In this document: in pieces, positions 9,296 to 17,836 of the stretch | How the letters are laid out: the number at the start of each line of letters is the position of its first letter | How positions within the stretch are numbered: position 1 is the stretch's first letter | Source of the DNA: Fredinandcohnia onubensis | Lineage (GTDB): Bacteria > Bacillota > Bacilli > Bacillales > Bacillaceae_L | Reading direction: 5' to 3' | Length of the DNA: 64,000 bases | Assembly: GCF_002734285.1 (NCBI RefSeq) | Contig: NZ_NSEA01000009.1 | Coordinates: 228,393 to 292,392 of the forward strand | Notes under the pieces: model-generated | Seen by the model: the letters and a program-made list of their open reading frames with translations, nothing else | Told to the model about the DNA's origin: nothing | Database searches by the model: none | Position numbers and translations under genes: made by a program

Positions 9296-9309
9296 AGTAT
9301 AATAGTTAT
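9296..9309 (-). promoter_or_regulatory. Probable aconitase promoter -10 with overlapping ATAA-N3-TTAT site
   Basis: On the minus strand TATACT (9301-9296) is a plausible -10, overlapped by ATAACTATTAT (9309-9299). A regulator bound here would cover the polymerase contact. In B. subtilis CcpC represses citB through ATAA-type boxes near the promoter. I found no good -35, so the promoter call is weak. Confidence 0.35.
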
Positions 9310-9333
9310 TTGTGTTTCCGAAAAATGAGAATA

Positions 9334-9348
9334 TGATATGCGCTTTCA
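9334..9348 (-). promoter_or_regulatory. cre-like dyad upstream of the aconitase
   Basis: TGAAAGCGCATATCA on the minus strand resembles cre, but the half-sites are one base further apart than the 14-base consensus. It lies between the LysR stop and the aconitase promoter. Confidence 0.35.
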
Positions 9349-9351
9349 TAA

Positions 9352-10221
9352 CTAATTGTTATATTGCTGTTCTTTAACAAAATTCACAAAAGCTTTTACC
9401 ACATTTTGTTCTAAAGAACTTTCATGATAAAACATCCAGGTTGGTCTGGTGTGTGGGGTGCCATCGTCTTTTGTAACTTCAATCTGGTATATAGTGTCCT
9501 CGATGCCTTGTAGTAATCTCGCTGGCATGATGGCATACCCTAATCCTCTAATCACCATTTCACGGCATGTATCGCCACGGTCTACATTCATTGCAATTAT
9601 AGGTGGTTTTGAGAAATGATTATTCCACCAATTGTCGACTAAGGATTTATATAAATGATCCGTATCAAAGTCAATCCTTGGAATATCAGGGAGTTCCTCT
9701 AGGTTTATCTTTCGCTTACTGGCAATGACAATTTTCTCTTCAAATAATAGATACTTTTCACCCGGCCAAGAGTAATCTCCTCTTACAAAGCCGACATGAA
9801 CGTTGGTATTGTAGGTTGAATTAAAGATGTACTTGCTTAAGCCTGTTTCAACATGATATAAAACCTTGGGGTATTTTTCGGAAAAGTGCTGCAGAATATC
9901 AGGAAGTTCATATTTTCCAAAAAAGTTTGAGACACCGATTCGTAATGTTCCAACAACGTCATCACTCATGTTCTTAACATCTTCTTTGATTTCTCGTGTG
10001 ACTTCTAACATTTCTGCTGCTCGTTTCGCTAAATATTCACCCTGTGGTGTAAATTGGACTCCACGTATTCCTCGATCAACAATTTTTACACCAAATTCTT
10101 CCTCAATTTGCATTAATCTTTTTGTTAGAGCAGGTTGAGTAATGTACAAGCTTTGTGCAGCTTTTGTTATATTTTTCTGTTCAAATAAGACGTCTAATAT
10201 TTGCCAACCGCGCTCATCCAT
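9352..10221 (-). CDS. LysR-family regulator, CcpC-like (copy 1)
   Basis: A 289-residue LysR protein. The N-terminal winged helix includes NITKAAQSLYITQPALTKRL and the effector domain starts near residue 90. The region DNWWNNHF...VDRGDTCREMVIRGLGYAIMP matches, from memory, the citrate-responsive regulator CcpC of B. subtilis (HWW..., CKQM, GIGYAILP). CcpC controls aconitase and citrate synthase. It lies 88 bases upstream of the aconitase on the same strand. ATG start with GGGGGAA ribosome site. Two other 289-residue paralogues are in the window. The most likely effector is a tricarboxylate. Confidence 0.88.
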   Translation of the reverse strand: MDERGWQILDVLFEQKNITKAAQSLYITQPALTKRLMQIEEEFGVKIVDRGIRGVQFTPQGEYLAKRAAEMLEVTREIKEDVKNMSDDVVGTLRIGVSNFFGKYELPDILQHFSEKYPKVLYHVETGLSKYIFNSTYNTNVHVGFVRGDYSWPGEKYLLFEEKIVIASKRKINLEELPDIPRIDFDTDHLYKSLVDNWWNNHFSKPPIIAMNVDRGDTCREMVIRGLGYAIMPARLLQGIEDTIYQIEVTKDDGTPHTRPTWMFYHESSLEQNVVKAFVNFVKEQQYNN

Positions 10222-10270
10222 TTAAAGATTCCCCCTTGGAAAACAAACATCAATATTATTAAAAATAAAA

Positions 10271-10297
10271 AAGTAGCAATTTTTGAAATTGCTACTT
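10271..10297 (-). terminator. Terminator of the RraA-like gene
   Basis: A perfect 12-bp stem AAGTAGCAATTT / AAATTGCTACTT with loop TTG. On the minus strand it is followed by a T-run (A-run at 10261-10270 on plus), so it ends the RraA-like transcript before the LysR gene. Confidence 0.8.
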
Positions 10298-10310
10298 TTA
10301 TACTATCATA

Positions 10311-10934
10311 CTATTTTACATTGGAGAGCATTTCTGTTAAATAGCGTCTGATTTCTTCAGGTTTCCCAGAAACTTTTTCTTCTCTTTCTTCATCTTTTCT
10401 AAGTTTTTCTTTTGCTTTTGACAATACTACCTCTTCTATGGCTTGAGGGATAACAATGACTCCATCCGCATCTGCCACAACAATATCTCCCGGATTTACT
10501 GAGGTACCGCCACAGGAAATAGGTACATTGATTTCGCCCCAACCTGCTTTGGCACTTGCTGCAACAGTTGTTCCCTTACAAAAGACAGGATAGTCTAGTT
10601 TTTTTACACCTAGAATATCACGGATTACACCATCCGTTATAACCCCTTTAATTCCTAGAGTTTGAGCTAGTCCAAGAATGAAATCTCCGGCAATTGTTCG
10701 ATATGTATCTCCTTTTGAATCGACAACAAGTACATCACCAGGTTTTGCCTCATTGATTGCTTGTAATATGGTCGTGTTGTCTCCAACTGGCATCTTAACA
10801 GTGAATGCACGGCCTGCAACACGATATTCTTCTTTTAATGGTTTGATTGCACTATCCATATTATTGAGACCTTGCATTGTATCAGAAATACAGGTAGTAG
10901 GAATTTCTTCAAATGCTTTAACGATATGATCCAT
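10311..10934 (-). CDS. RraA-like / 4-hydroxy-4-methyl-2-oxoglutarate aldolase-like protein
   Basis: A 207-residue member of the RraA/HMG-aldolase family. It shows GDVLVVDSKGD, an ...GLAQTLGIKGVITDGVIRD segment with conserved Asp/Arg used by class II pyruvate aldolases of this fold, and DIVVADADGVIVIP. Family members cleave 4-hydroxy-4-methyl-2-oxoglutarate or 4-carboxy-4-hydroxy-2-oxoadipate to pyruvate plus a 2-oxo acid, or decarboxylate oxaloacetate. The catabolic context favours an aldolase/decarboxylase role over RNase E inhibition. The gene is divergent from the class II aldolase-like gene, sharing a 168-base control region. Substrate not determined. Confidence 0.85.
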   Translation of the reverse strand: MDHIVKAFEEIPTTCISDTMQGLNNMDSAIKPLKEEYRVAGRAFTVKMPVGDNTTILQAINEAKPGDVLVVDSKGDTYRTIAGDFILGLAQTLGIKGVITDGVIRDILGVKKLDYPVFCKGTTVAASAKAGWGEINVPISCGGTSVNPGDIVVADADGVIVIPQAIEEVVLSKAKEKLRKDEEREEKVSGKPEEIRRYLTEMLSNVK

Positions 10935-11021
10935 ACAAAATCCTCCTTGGAAAAATAGTAATCTACTGTATTATATAATGTTCTTTTAATTCTGAATAAT
11001 GCGTTTTATGTATACCCACTG

Positions 11022-11038
11022 ATAACTATTTGGAATAA
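11022..11038. promoter_or_regulatory. ATAAC-type motif in the divergent aldolase/RraA promoter region
   Basis: ATAACTATTTGGAATAA lies between the divergent RraA-like and class II aldolase-like genes. Its first half matches the ATAACTATTAT site before the aconitase. On the minus strand a TATAAT (about 10973-10978) is a plausible -10 for the RraA-like gene. The motif is a candidate LysR site only. Confidence 0.3.
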
Positions 11039-11102
11039 CCACTCTATATTTGTATCTGTTTTAATAATAGTAAGACATTAAGTGATTAAGGTGGTTAGTG
11101 AA

Positions 11103-11744
11103 GTGGAAAAAGGAGTTCAAGTGTTGGTTGATGCAGGTAGATATATGTTAGCAAATCAGTTGGCGTGGGGAACTTCAGGGAATATTAGTTTAAGGCTTGA
11201 TAAAAAACATATGTTAATTACTGCTTCTGGGACGTATATGGGAGATTTGGCAAGCAGTGATTTTGTTGAATTTAACATCGAAACTGGACAGTATGATGGT
11301 GCACGTAAAGCATCCAAGGAAACACCAATCCATAGTGGAATCTATAAAAATAGACCAGATATTCATGCTGTCATCCATTCTTCTCCGTTCTATACGACGC
11401 TTATGGCCTGTAGTAATGAACTGATTCTGTCCGACCTGTTTATTGAGACCATGTATTATTTGGAGAAGATTGAGTATGTCGATTATTTTCATCCAGGTTC
11501 AAATGAATTAGGTCAAGAAATTGCTGAAAAATCATTATCTGCCAATATTATCATCATGAAAAACCATGGAGTTACGGTAATTGATGATTCTGTAAATGAA
11601 GCGTTAATGAGATTAGAAACATTAGAAAATGCTTGTAAAATGTTGATTACTACAAAAGCAGCGGGAATAAAACTTACTGAGGTTCCGAAAACGGTGGTTC
11701 ATGAATTTTTGGAGGAATCGAAATATAAACCAAGAAAAAGATAG
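11103..11744 (+). CDS. Class II aldolase/adducin-family protein with an altered metal site
   Basis: A 213-residue member of the fuculose-phosphate-aldolase-like family, which includes 3-oxo-tetronate-4-phosphate decarboxylase (OtnC). I choose GTG 11103 because AAGGTGG precedes it at eight bases; the GTG at 11082 has no ribosome site. With this start the hallmark residues fall at canonical FucA numbers: Glu73 in KETPIH, His92, and His155 in KNHG. The usual second zinc ligand His94 (motif H-x-H) is Ser: the sequence reads VIHSSPF. This may weaken metal binding. It begins a five-gene run with an isomerase, a LeuB-like dehydrogenase, a DUF1537 kinase and a racemase-like protein, pointing to four-carbon acid sugars. 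Confidence 0.85.
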   Translation: MEKGVQVLVDAGRYMLANQLAWGTSGNISLRLDKKHMLITASGTYMGDLASSDFVEFNIETGQYDGARKASKETPIHSGIYKNRPDIHAVIHSSPFYTTLMACSNELILSDLFIETMYYLEKIEYVDYFHPGSNELGQEIAEKSLSANIIIMKNHGVTVIDDSVNEALMRLETLENACKMLITTKAAGIKLTEVPKTVVHEFLEESKYKPRKR

Positions 11745-11765
11745 TCACGTAGGGGAGGGGTTCAG

Positions 11766-12575
11766 ATGGAATTAGCTTATGTTTTTGGAACGAAAGAAAC
11801 AAGTGCTTCAATTTTAGGTTTTCGCGGTGAAGAAGACTCCATTTTTCCATGGTTAAAGGATAATGGTTATACCGCAATTGAGCCATTTGTAAGAAATCCT
11901 AACCTTTTTAATCAAGTAGAATTTGAGAAAAAAGTTGAAAAATCAGGTTTGAAAATAGCTGCTATCGGAACAGGTCCAATGGTAAGTGATGATAAGCTAA
12001 CCTTTACCGATAAAGACCCAGCAGTTAGGAAAGAAGCTGTAAAAAGAGTGAATGAGATCATAGATTTTGCATCCATTTTTCAAGTGCCAGTAAATATCGG
12101 AAAAGTACGGGGAGATATCCATGAAGAATTATTTATCCAATCATGGCATTGGATGAGTGGGGCATTAAATGAGGTTTGCGAACATGCAGATACAGTCGGA
12201 GTGGATATTATTTTGGAGCCGCAAAACAAACATAATATCAACAATTTAAACACGACCTACGAAACGATGAATCTAATAAAAGAATTAAAACTACCTAATC
12301 TTCAAATGATGATTGATGTCTTTCATCTGGCATTCGAGGATTATTCAATTGAAAAGAGTCTATCGTTAGTCAAAGATCAATTACTCCACGTTCATCTTGC
12401 TGACAGCAATCGATTTGCACCTGGTATGGGGGATTTTGATTTCACCTATACGATCCAACTCTTAGAAGATATTAATTATCAAGGATATCTATCATTGGAA
12501 GTTGCTGCAGAGAAGAACAGATTTAAAGAAGCAAAAGATGCAGCGGAATTTTTATATTCCATTATCCACGGATAA
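11766..12575 (+). CDS. TIM-barrel sugar (phosphate) isomerase/epimerase
   Basis: A 269-residue xylose-isomerase-like TIM barrel of the IolE/epimerase superfamily. The divalent-metal ligands are visible in order: Glu in LEPQNKHN, Asp in MMIDVFHL, His in HVHLADSNR and Glu in LSLEVAAE. The segment HLADSNRFAPGMGDFDF is typical of D-psicose epimerase or 5-ketogluconate epimerase relatives, and the family includes 2-oxo-tetronate isomerase (OtnI). It lies 22 bases after the class II aldolase-like gene with ribosome site GGGGAGGGG. In acid-sugar routes an enzyme of this family moves a keto group before phosphorylation. Substrate is inferred from neighbours only. Confidence 0.85.
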   Translation: MELAYVFGTKETSASILGFRGEEDSIFPWLKDNGYTAIEPFVRNPNLFNQVEFEKKVEKSGLKIAAIGTGPMVSDDKLTFTDKDPAVRKEAVKRVNEIIDFASIFQVPVNIGKVRGDIHEELFIQSWHWMSGALNEVCEHADTVGVDIILEPQNKHNINNLNTTYETMNLIKELKLPNLQMMIDVFHLAFEDYSIEKSLSLVKDQLLHVHLADSNRFAPGMGDFDFTYTIQLLEDINYQGYLSLEVAAEKNRFKEAKDAAEFLYSIIHG

Positions 12576-12700
12576 GGTACATTCTGTCATCAAAAAAATA
12601 TATGACTATTGATGCAAAACGGATATTTTACCAACTACTTAAACCAAGTTACAGTTGAATTAAAGAAAGAAAAGTTAATAGAAATAAGGAGGAAAAATGG

Positions 12701-13786
12701 ATGGCAACGTATAAACTTGGGATTTTATATGGGGATGGAATTGGACTAGAAATTACGAAAGCTACTGTGAATGTATTAAAAGCAGCTGTTGAAAAAGTAG
12801 GAACAATTGAATTTGAATATATTGAATTACCAATGGGCTGGGAAGCAATCGAAAAATATGGTGATCCCATACCTCAATATACAAAGGATGCTTTAAAGGA
12901 AACAAATGGGTGGATAATGGGTCCACATGATTCTGCAGCCTATCCAAAGGAACATAAGGAGAATCGTAATCCGAGTGGTGAGCTAAGACATTATTTTGAT
13001 CTTTATTCAAATGTACGACCAGCAAAGACAATGACAGGAATTAAGAGTGTTGTGGGCGAAGCTGATTTAGTTATTTTTAGAGAAAATACGGAAGGCTATT
13101 ATTGTGACCGTAACATGTATGTAGGTGTTGGAGAGTGGCAAGTTACACCGGATGTTGTTATTTCAGCAGGTGTATTTACAAGAAAAGCAGTTGAAAGAAT
13201 TGCTCATTCAGCCTTCCAAATGGCAAGGAAAAGACGTAAAAAAGTAACAATTGTTCATAAGGCTAACGTCATAAAACTTGGTTCAGGCTTATTCCTACAA
13301 ATATGTCGTGAGGTAGGTCAACAATATCCTGATGTAGAAATAGATGATTATCACATCGATGCAATGACAGCACATCTTGTTAGGCGTGCAAAAGATTTTG
13401 ATGTAATTGTTACGGAAAACATGTTTGGTGATATCTTATCAGATCTTGCAGGGGAACTTGTAGGGAGTCTAGGCCTGGCACCATCTATTAATAACAATGA
13501 AAATCAAGCCATGGCTCAAGCAGCTCACGGTTCTGCTCCAGATATAGCTGGGAAGAATATTGCTAATCCAATCGGAATCATGTTATCAACAGTGATGTTT
13601 TTAGATTGGTTAAGTAGCCGACACAATGATGAAAGTGTTTCAAAAATCGCACGTACAATTGAAAGTGGTATTTTTAATACTCTTGCAGATGGTATTAAAA
13701 CAAAGGATCTTGCAGGATCAGCTTCAACAACTGATTTTACAGAGGCGATTATTGAAAGGATTAAAACGGCAGTATCTGTAAGTTAA
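12701..13786 (+). CDS. Isopropylmalate/tartrate dehydrogenase-family enzyme (LeuB-like)
   Basis: A 361-residue beta-decarboxylating dehydrogenase. It has the N-terminal YGDGIGLEI, the substrate-binding Arg segment GELRHYFDLYSNVRP, FRENTEGYY, the Lys in HKANVIKLGSG and the metal-binding Asp cluster TENMFGDILSDLAGEL. The adenine-binding AAHGSAPDIAGK follows. The family oxidises a 2-hydroxy acid carrying a C3 carboxylate or hydroxyl (isopropylmalate, tartrate, D-malate, homoisocitrate), usually with loss of CO2. It is 17 bases upstream of an acid-sugar kinase, so it may do the job PdxA2 does in D-threonate catabolism or oxidise a tartrate-like acid. The leucine-pathway role is unlikely: no leuA/C/D nearby. 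ATG 12701 follows AAGGAGG. Confidence 0.87.
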   Translation: MATYKLGILYGDGIGLEITKATVNVLKAAVEKVGTIEFEYIELPMGWEAIEKYGDPIPQYTKDALKETNGWIMGPHDSAAYPKEHKENRNPSGELRHYFDLYSNVRPAKTMTGIKSVVGEADLVIFRENTEGYYCDRNMYVGVGEWQVTPDVVISAGVFTRKAVERIAHSAFQMARKRRKKVTIVHKANVIKLGSGLFLQICREVGQQYPDVEIDDYHIDAMTAHLVRRAKDFDVIVTENMFGDILSDLAGELVGSLGLAPSINNNENQAMAQAAHGSAPDIAGKNIANPIGIMLSTVMFLDWLSSRHNDESVSKIARTIESGIFNTLADGIKTKDLAGSASTTDFTEAIIERIKTAVSVS

Positions 13787-13803
13787 TTGTGAGGGGTGAG
13801 AAC

Positions 13804-15084
13804 ATGATTGGGATTGTCGCAGATGATACAACAGGTGCGAATGACATCGGCCTGATGTTTAGTAAAAATCAATATACCGTAAAAATACTCACCTTTCATG
13901 AGGAGTTAATACTAGGCGATAAACCAGACGTTTTAATCATTGATACAGATAGTAGACTAGATTCCGGGGAAGATAGCTATCAAAAGGTATACATGGCCAC
14001 TGAAAAGCTTGAGGAACTTGGCTGTGCGCATTTCTTTAATAAAACCTGTTCTGTATTTAGAGGGAATATTGGCGAAGAATTCGATGCAATGCTAGATGCT
14101 TTAAACGAAGATTTTGCAGTCATTAGTTTAGCCTTTCCGAAAAATGGGAGAAAAACAATAAACGGGATTCATACGGTTTATGGAAAGCGATTAGAGAATT
14201 CAGAGTTTGCTAATGATCCAGTTCACCCGATGGTGGATTCAAATCTTGTTCGAATTTTAGAAAAACAAACTTCTCGAAAGGTTAGTCTTATAACACTTGA
14301 TGTAGTTAGAAAGGGTCCGGATGTATTACGGAGTGAAATTGAAAAACACCGCGAGTCTTCAAATTATTGTATCATCGACTCCGAGACTCAGGATGACTTA
14401 CGGATTGTCGCAGAGGCAGTTCATGATTTGAAGATTCTTTGTGGGAGTTCAGCTATTGCGGAAGAATTGCCAAGTTTTTTAAAGATTGAACCAGTTCCAA
14501 ACCCTTTAAAAGAAATTAATATTACAGACGAAAATGGAGTATTAATTGTTTCTGGTAGCTTAACTCCACAGACCCATGCTCAGACAAGGCATCTAATAGA
14601 ACAAAAGACTCCTAGTGTAATTTTAGATTCACGCTTCATTTTTTCACCGGAAGAACGGGCGAAAGAAATTCAACGCATGATTCATGAGGTTGAAGTGTTA
14701 ATCAAGCTTGGAACAGACGTCCTTGTCATGGCTGATAACCGAAAAGAAGTTGTGTTGGAAACAAAGGAAATGGGAAGAAAGCTTGGTGAAAATGACTTAC
14801 ATACCAGTAAAATGGTATCCCAAGCTCTCGCAGAAGTAGTTGAAAAGGTGATTGATCATACTGGAGTTAAGAGGTTGGTTGTAGCTGGTGGTGATACATC
14901 TGGAACAGTATGCAGAAGGTTAGGGATAACCGGAAATTATGTATTAGAAGAGATTGAAACTGGTTTGCCATCCGGATATGCATTTGGCCGTAATATGCTA
15001 ATTGTTTTGAAATCGGGGAGCTTTGGTAAAGAAGATTTTCTTAAAAAGGCAGTTGATCATTTAAAAAGATTAACAGCAGGCTAA
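13804..15084 (+). CDS. Four-carbon acid sugar kinase (DUF1537 family, OtnK/DtnK-like)
   Basis: A 426-residue two-domain kinase. The N-terminal motif GIVADDTTGANDIG (residues about 3-16) is the family acid-sugar-binding signature. The C-terminal domain has the glycine-rich ATP-binding VVAGGDTSGTVCRRLG and LPSGYAFGRNMLIVLKSGSFG. Family members phosphorylate D-threonate, 3-oxo-tetronate or related acids at the 4-hydroxyl. I use ATG 13804, which follows GAGGGGTGA, rather than the upstream 13789. Its neighbours (class II aldolase-like, TIM-barrel isomerase, LeuB-like dehydrogenase) match the usual company of this family in acid-sugar operons. The exact sugar acid is undetermined. Confidence 0.9.
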   Translation: MIGIVADDTTGANDIGLMFSKNQYTVKILTFHEELILGDKPDVLIIDTDSRLDSGEDSYQKVYMATEKLEELGCAHFFNKTCSVFRGNIGEEFDAMLDALNEDFAVISLAFPKNGRKTINGIHTVYGKRLENSEFANDPVHPMVDSNLVRILEKQTSRKVSLITLDVVRKGPDVLRSEIEKHRESSNYCIIDSETQDDLRIVAEAVHDLKILCGSSAIAEELPSFLKIEPVPNPLKEINITDENGVLIVSGSLTPQTHAQTRHLIEQKTPSVILDSRFIFSPEERAKEIQRMIHEVEVLIKLGTDVLVMADNRKEVVLETKEMGRKLGENDLHTSKMVSQALAEVVEKVIDHTGVKRLVVAGGDTSGTVCRRLGITGNYVLEEIETGLPSGYAFGRNMLIVLKSGSFGKEDFLKKAVDHLKRLTAG

Positions 15085-15117
15085 TGGCTATAAATTGTAC
15101 AAAGGGAGGTTGTTCAT

Positions 15118-15792
15118 GTGGCAAGAAATTATAAAATAGGACTCGTCCATGCAACAATGAATTCAGTAGTACCAATTTTAGAAGCATTTCAACATTTTGC
15201 ACCAGATGTTAAATTACTAAACTTTATGGATGAAGGTCTAATCGATGAGTTAAACAATACAGGAAATGTTACTGATCTCATGGTTGAACAATTAGTAAGT
15301 TTGATGAAGCGGGCAGAGGAAAGTGGTGTAGATGGAATTCTTCTAACGTGTTCCTCCTTTTCACCGTATGTCGCTGGTGTTGCAAACAAATTTGATATAC
15401 CTGTTTTAAGTGCTGATATTGCGATGCTAGAACATGCCATAGAGATAGGAGACAAACTCGGAGTAATTGCGACTGTTGGTGCTGCCGGTCCAACAACTAC
15501 GAAGCTTCTTTATGAAATTGCAGACGAGAAAAATCGTACAATCGAAGTCGATACTCACGTAATAACAGAAGCATTTAATGCCCTGCAAAAAGGAGATCAA
15601 ACAACGCACAATCGTTTGATTAGGGAAAAAATTAGCGAATTAAGTACACAAAATGATGTCATCTTATTAGCCCAAATGTCTATGTGTCGATCTTTAGTAG
15701 AATGGGAGAAACCGAATATCCCAATATTAACGAGTCCTGAAATAAGCATACGCACGATTTTTGAAAAAAGTTCAATAAAAGAAGTTTTATAG
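15118..15792 (+). CDS. Aspartate/glutamate racemase-superfamily protein
   Basis: A 224-residue protein of the Asp/Glu/hydantoin racemase fold. The two catalytic-type Cys are visible: one in LLTCSSFSP (about residue 79) and one in AQMSMCRSL (about residue 185). The fold includes racemases, maleate cis-trans isomerase and arylmalonate decarboxylase. In this setting an epimerase or isomerase of a hydroxy acid is plausible. GTG start after AAAGGGAGG. It ends the acid-sugar gene run and is followed by a LysR gene at 57 bases. The actual reaction is not predictable. Confidence 0.8.
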   Translation: MARNYKIGLVHATMNSVVPILEAFQHFAPDVKLLNFMDEGLIDELNNTGNVTDLMVEQLVSLMKRAEESGVDGILLTCSSFSPYVAGVANKFDIPVLSADIAMLEHAIEIGDKLGVIATVGAAGPTTTKLLYEIADEKNRTIEVDTHVITEAFNALQKGDQTTHNRLIREKISELSTQNDVILLAQMSMCRSLVEWEKPNIPILTSPEISIRTIFEKSSIKEVL

Positions 15793-15849
15793 ATACTCCT
15801 CCGCCTATGATAAAATACAGCTAAATCTATAAGAATCGGAGGGGAAATA

Positions 15850-16719
15850 GTGGACACACGTGATTGGGAAATATTAAAAATACTTTATGAACAAAAAAAT
15901 ATAACAAAAACTGCAAACCTTCTGTATATATCACAGCCAGCATTAACGAAGCGATTACAACAAATTGAAAGCGAATTTAATACACAAATCGTTATCAGGG
16001 GTAGACGCGGTATTCATTTTACCCCACAAGGCGAATTTCTTGTAAAATGCGCAGATGAAATGCTTGGTCGGTTACGGAATATTCACGATACAATTTCAAA
16101 TATCGAAGGAAAAGTTGTAGGAACTTTACGGATAGGGGCTTCAAATTTAATAGCAAGAGTTAAAATTCCTCAGATATTAAAAAAATTTAAAACTGCATTT
16201 CCTGAAGTAGAGTTTGAGGTTTCTACTGGTTGGAGTAGTGAGATTTTTCAATTACTCTCCAATCGGGAAATACACATTGCAATTGTTCGCGGAGATTACC
16301 CTTGGCAGGAAGGAAAACAGTTACTGTTAAAGGAACCTTTAACAATTGCTTCACGAGCTCCATTTAAGCTAGAAGACTTACCAAAACTACCTAGAATCAA
16401 TTATGGATCAGATTCAAAATTAAAAGATTTAATTGATCATTGGTGGTCAGATAATTTTTCGACCCCTCCGAAAATTGCAATGACTGTTGACCGAACTGAT
16501 ACATGTAAACAAATGGTTATAAATGGTTTAGGTTACGCAATTTTACCTGGACTTTTAGTCAGTAAGGAAGTAGATATTCATAAAATGAACTTACAATCAA
16601 AAGATGAAGAGTTTATAACAAGAGATACTTGGATGTTATATCACGAGGAATCGTTAGAATTTAGTCTCGTAGAAGAATTTGTTGAGTTTTTACAAGAACT
16701 AGATTTTGAAAATGTTTAA
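15850..16719 (+). CDS. LysR-family regulator, CcpC-like (copy 2)
   Basis: A 289-residue LysR protein with helix-turn-helix NITKTANLLYISQPALTKRL and CcpC-like effector region STGWSSEIF..., IDHWWSDNFSTPP and DTCKQMVINGLGYAILPG. GTG start after GGAGGGG. It shares length and most motifs with the copies at 9352 and 21796. It sits between the racemase-like gene and the Ldh2-type dehydrogenase, so it likely controls block B in response to a carboxylate or acid sugar. Confidence 0.88.
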   Translation: MDTRDWEILKILYEQKNITKTANLLYISQPALTKRLQQIESEFNTQIVIRGRRGIHFTPQGEFLVKCADEMLGRLRNIHDTISNIEGKVVGTLRIGASNLIARVKIPQILKKFKTAFPEVEFEVSTGWSSEIFQLLSNREIHIAIVRGDYPWQEGKQLLLKEPLTIASRAPFKLEDLPKLPRINYGSDSKLKDLIDHWWSDNFSTPPKIAMTVDRTDTCKQMVINGLGYAILPGLLVSKEVDIHKMNLQSKDEEFITRDTWMLYHEESLEFSLVEEFVEFLQELDFENV

Positions 16720-16761
16720 GAAGAAAAAAGGATGGAACTAGAAAATAAGGGGGGATAGATA

Positions 16762-17823
16762 TTGTCAGAACGATACGTGTCAGAAGAAAGTTTGATAGAA
16801 GCAGCTAGCATTCTATTAAAAGCAGGAGGACTTAGAGAGGGGGATGCAGCAATTATCGCACAAGATTTAGTTGCTGCTAATTTGCGCGGACTTGATTCAC
16901 ATGGTGTTTCAAGAATTCCGATGTATCTTGAGCGGATTAGACGAGGCGTGGTGAATCCACAACCTACTATTACTGTGAAAAGAGTCACCTCAGCTGTTGC
17001 TCATGTAGATGGTAATGATGGAATGGGTTTTTTAGCTGCCCACCGTGCAATCGATGAAGGTATAGCATTAGCTAAAGAAAGTGGGATTGGTTTAGTAGGG
17101 GTTAGTCGAAGCACACATTTTGGGATGGCTTCCCTATACGTCCAACAGGCAATTGATGCCGGTTACATAGCCCTCGGCTATACAAATTCTTCCCCTGCAC
17201 TTCCAGTCTATGGTGGTAAAACCGCATTCCTTGGTGCAAGTCCATTTGCAGCTGGAGTCCCCGGTGGCAAAGAGAATAGCGATTATGTATTAGATATGGC
17301 CATGACAGTTATTGCTCGTGGGAAAATTCGATTAGCTGCAACACATTGTGAACCGATTCCTGAAGGATTGGCTTTGGATGCAGATGGTACTCCAACAACA
17401 GATGCAAAAGCAGCATTTGAGGGTGTGTGTCTTCCATTTGGTGGGCCAAAAGGAGCAGCCCTTGCTATGTTGATGGATTTACTCGCTGGTGTATTCACTG
17501 GTGCGAATTACGGTGGAAATGTAAAAAGCCTTTATTTTGATCATTCCGAGCCACAGAATGTTGGACATTTATTTTTTGTAATAAGACCAGATTTATTTAT
17601 GTCAAAGGAAGAATATGAAAACCGAATGGACACTTTTGTTTCTCGAATAAAGTCTCTTCCAAGAGCACAAGGGTTTGATGAAATTTTAATTCCAGGTGAA
17701 CCTGAGGAACGTAAATCGGAGGAACGTTTAAAATCAGGTATTCCTTTAACCGAGAAGGTAGTAGAAAGTCTGTTGGAGGAAGCTGATCGTCATGGGATTG
17801 AACTATTGCCTATTCTAAAATAA
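16762..17823 (+). CDS. Ldh2/malate dehydrogenase-family NAD(P)-dependent oxidoreductase
   Basis: A 353-residue protein of the Ldh_2 family (YbiC, AllD, DlgD, sulfolactate dehydrogenase ComC). The catalytic region GLDSHGVSRIPMYLERI is near residue 40, with a second family segment GVSRSTHFGMASLY and the NAD-binding FGGPKGAALAMLMDLLAGV. Members reversibly oxidise 2-hydroxy acids or reduce 2-oxo acids. The start is TTG 16762 after AAGGGGGGAT. It is 13 bases before an MFS transporter and probably forms a unit with it and the aldehyde dehydrogenase. Substrate unknown. Confidence 0.88.
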   Translation: MSERYVSEESLIEAASILLKAGGLREGDAAIIAQDLVAANLRGLDSHGVSRIPMYLERIRRGVVNPQPTITVKRVTSAVAHVDGNDGMGFLAAHRAIDEGIALAKESGIGLVGVSRSTHFGMASLYVQQAIDAGYIALGYTNSSPALPVYGGKTAFLGASPFAAGVPGGKENSDYVLDMAMTVIARGKIRLAATHCEPIPEGLALDADGTPTTDAKAAFEGVCLPFGGPKGAALAMLMDLLAGVFTGANYGGNVKSLYFDHSEPQNVGHLFFVIRPDLFMSKEEYENRMDTFVSRIKSLPRAQGFDEILIPGEPEERKSEERLKSGIPLTEKVVESLLEEADRHGIELLPILK

Positions 17824-17836
17824 GGGATGAAGACCC

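Noticed and set aside
12701..13786. leuB of leucine biosynthesis
   Set aside because: No leuA, leuC or leuD nearby; located in an acid-sugar operon and closer in motif to tartrate/homoisocitrate dehydrogenases.
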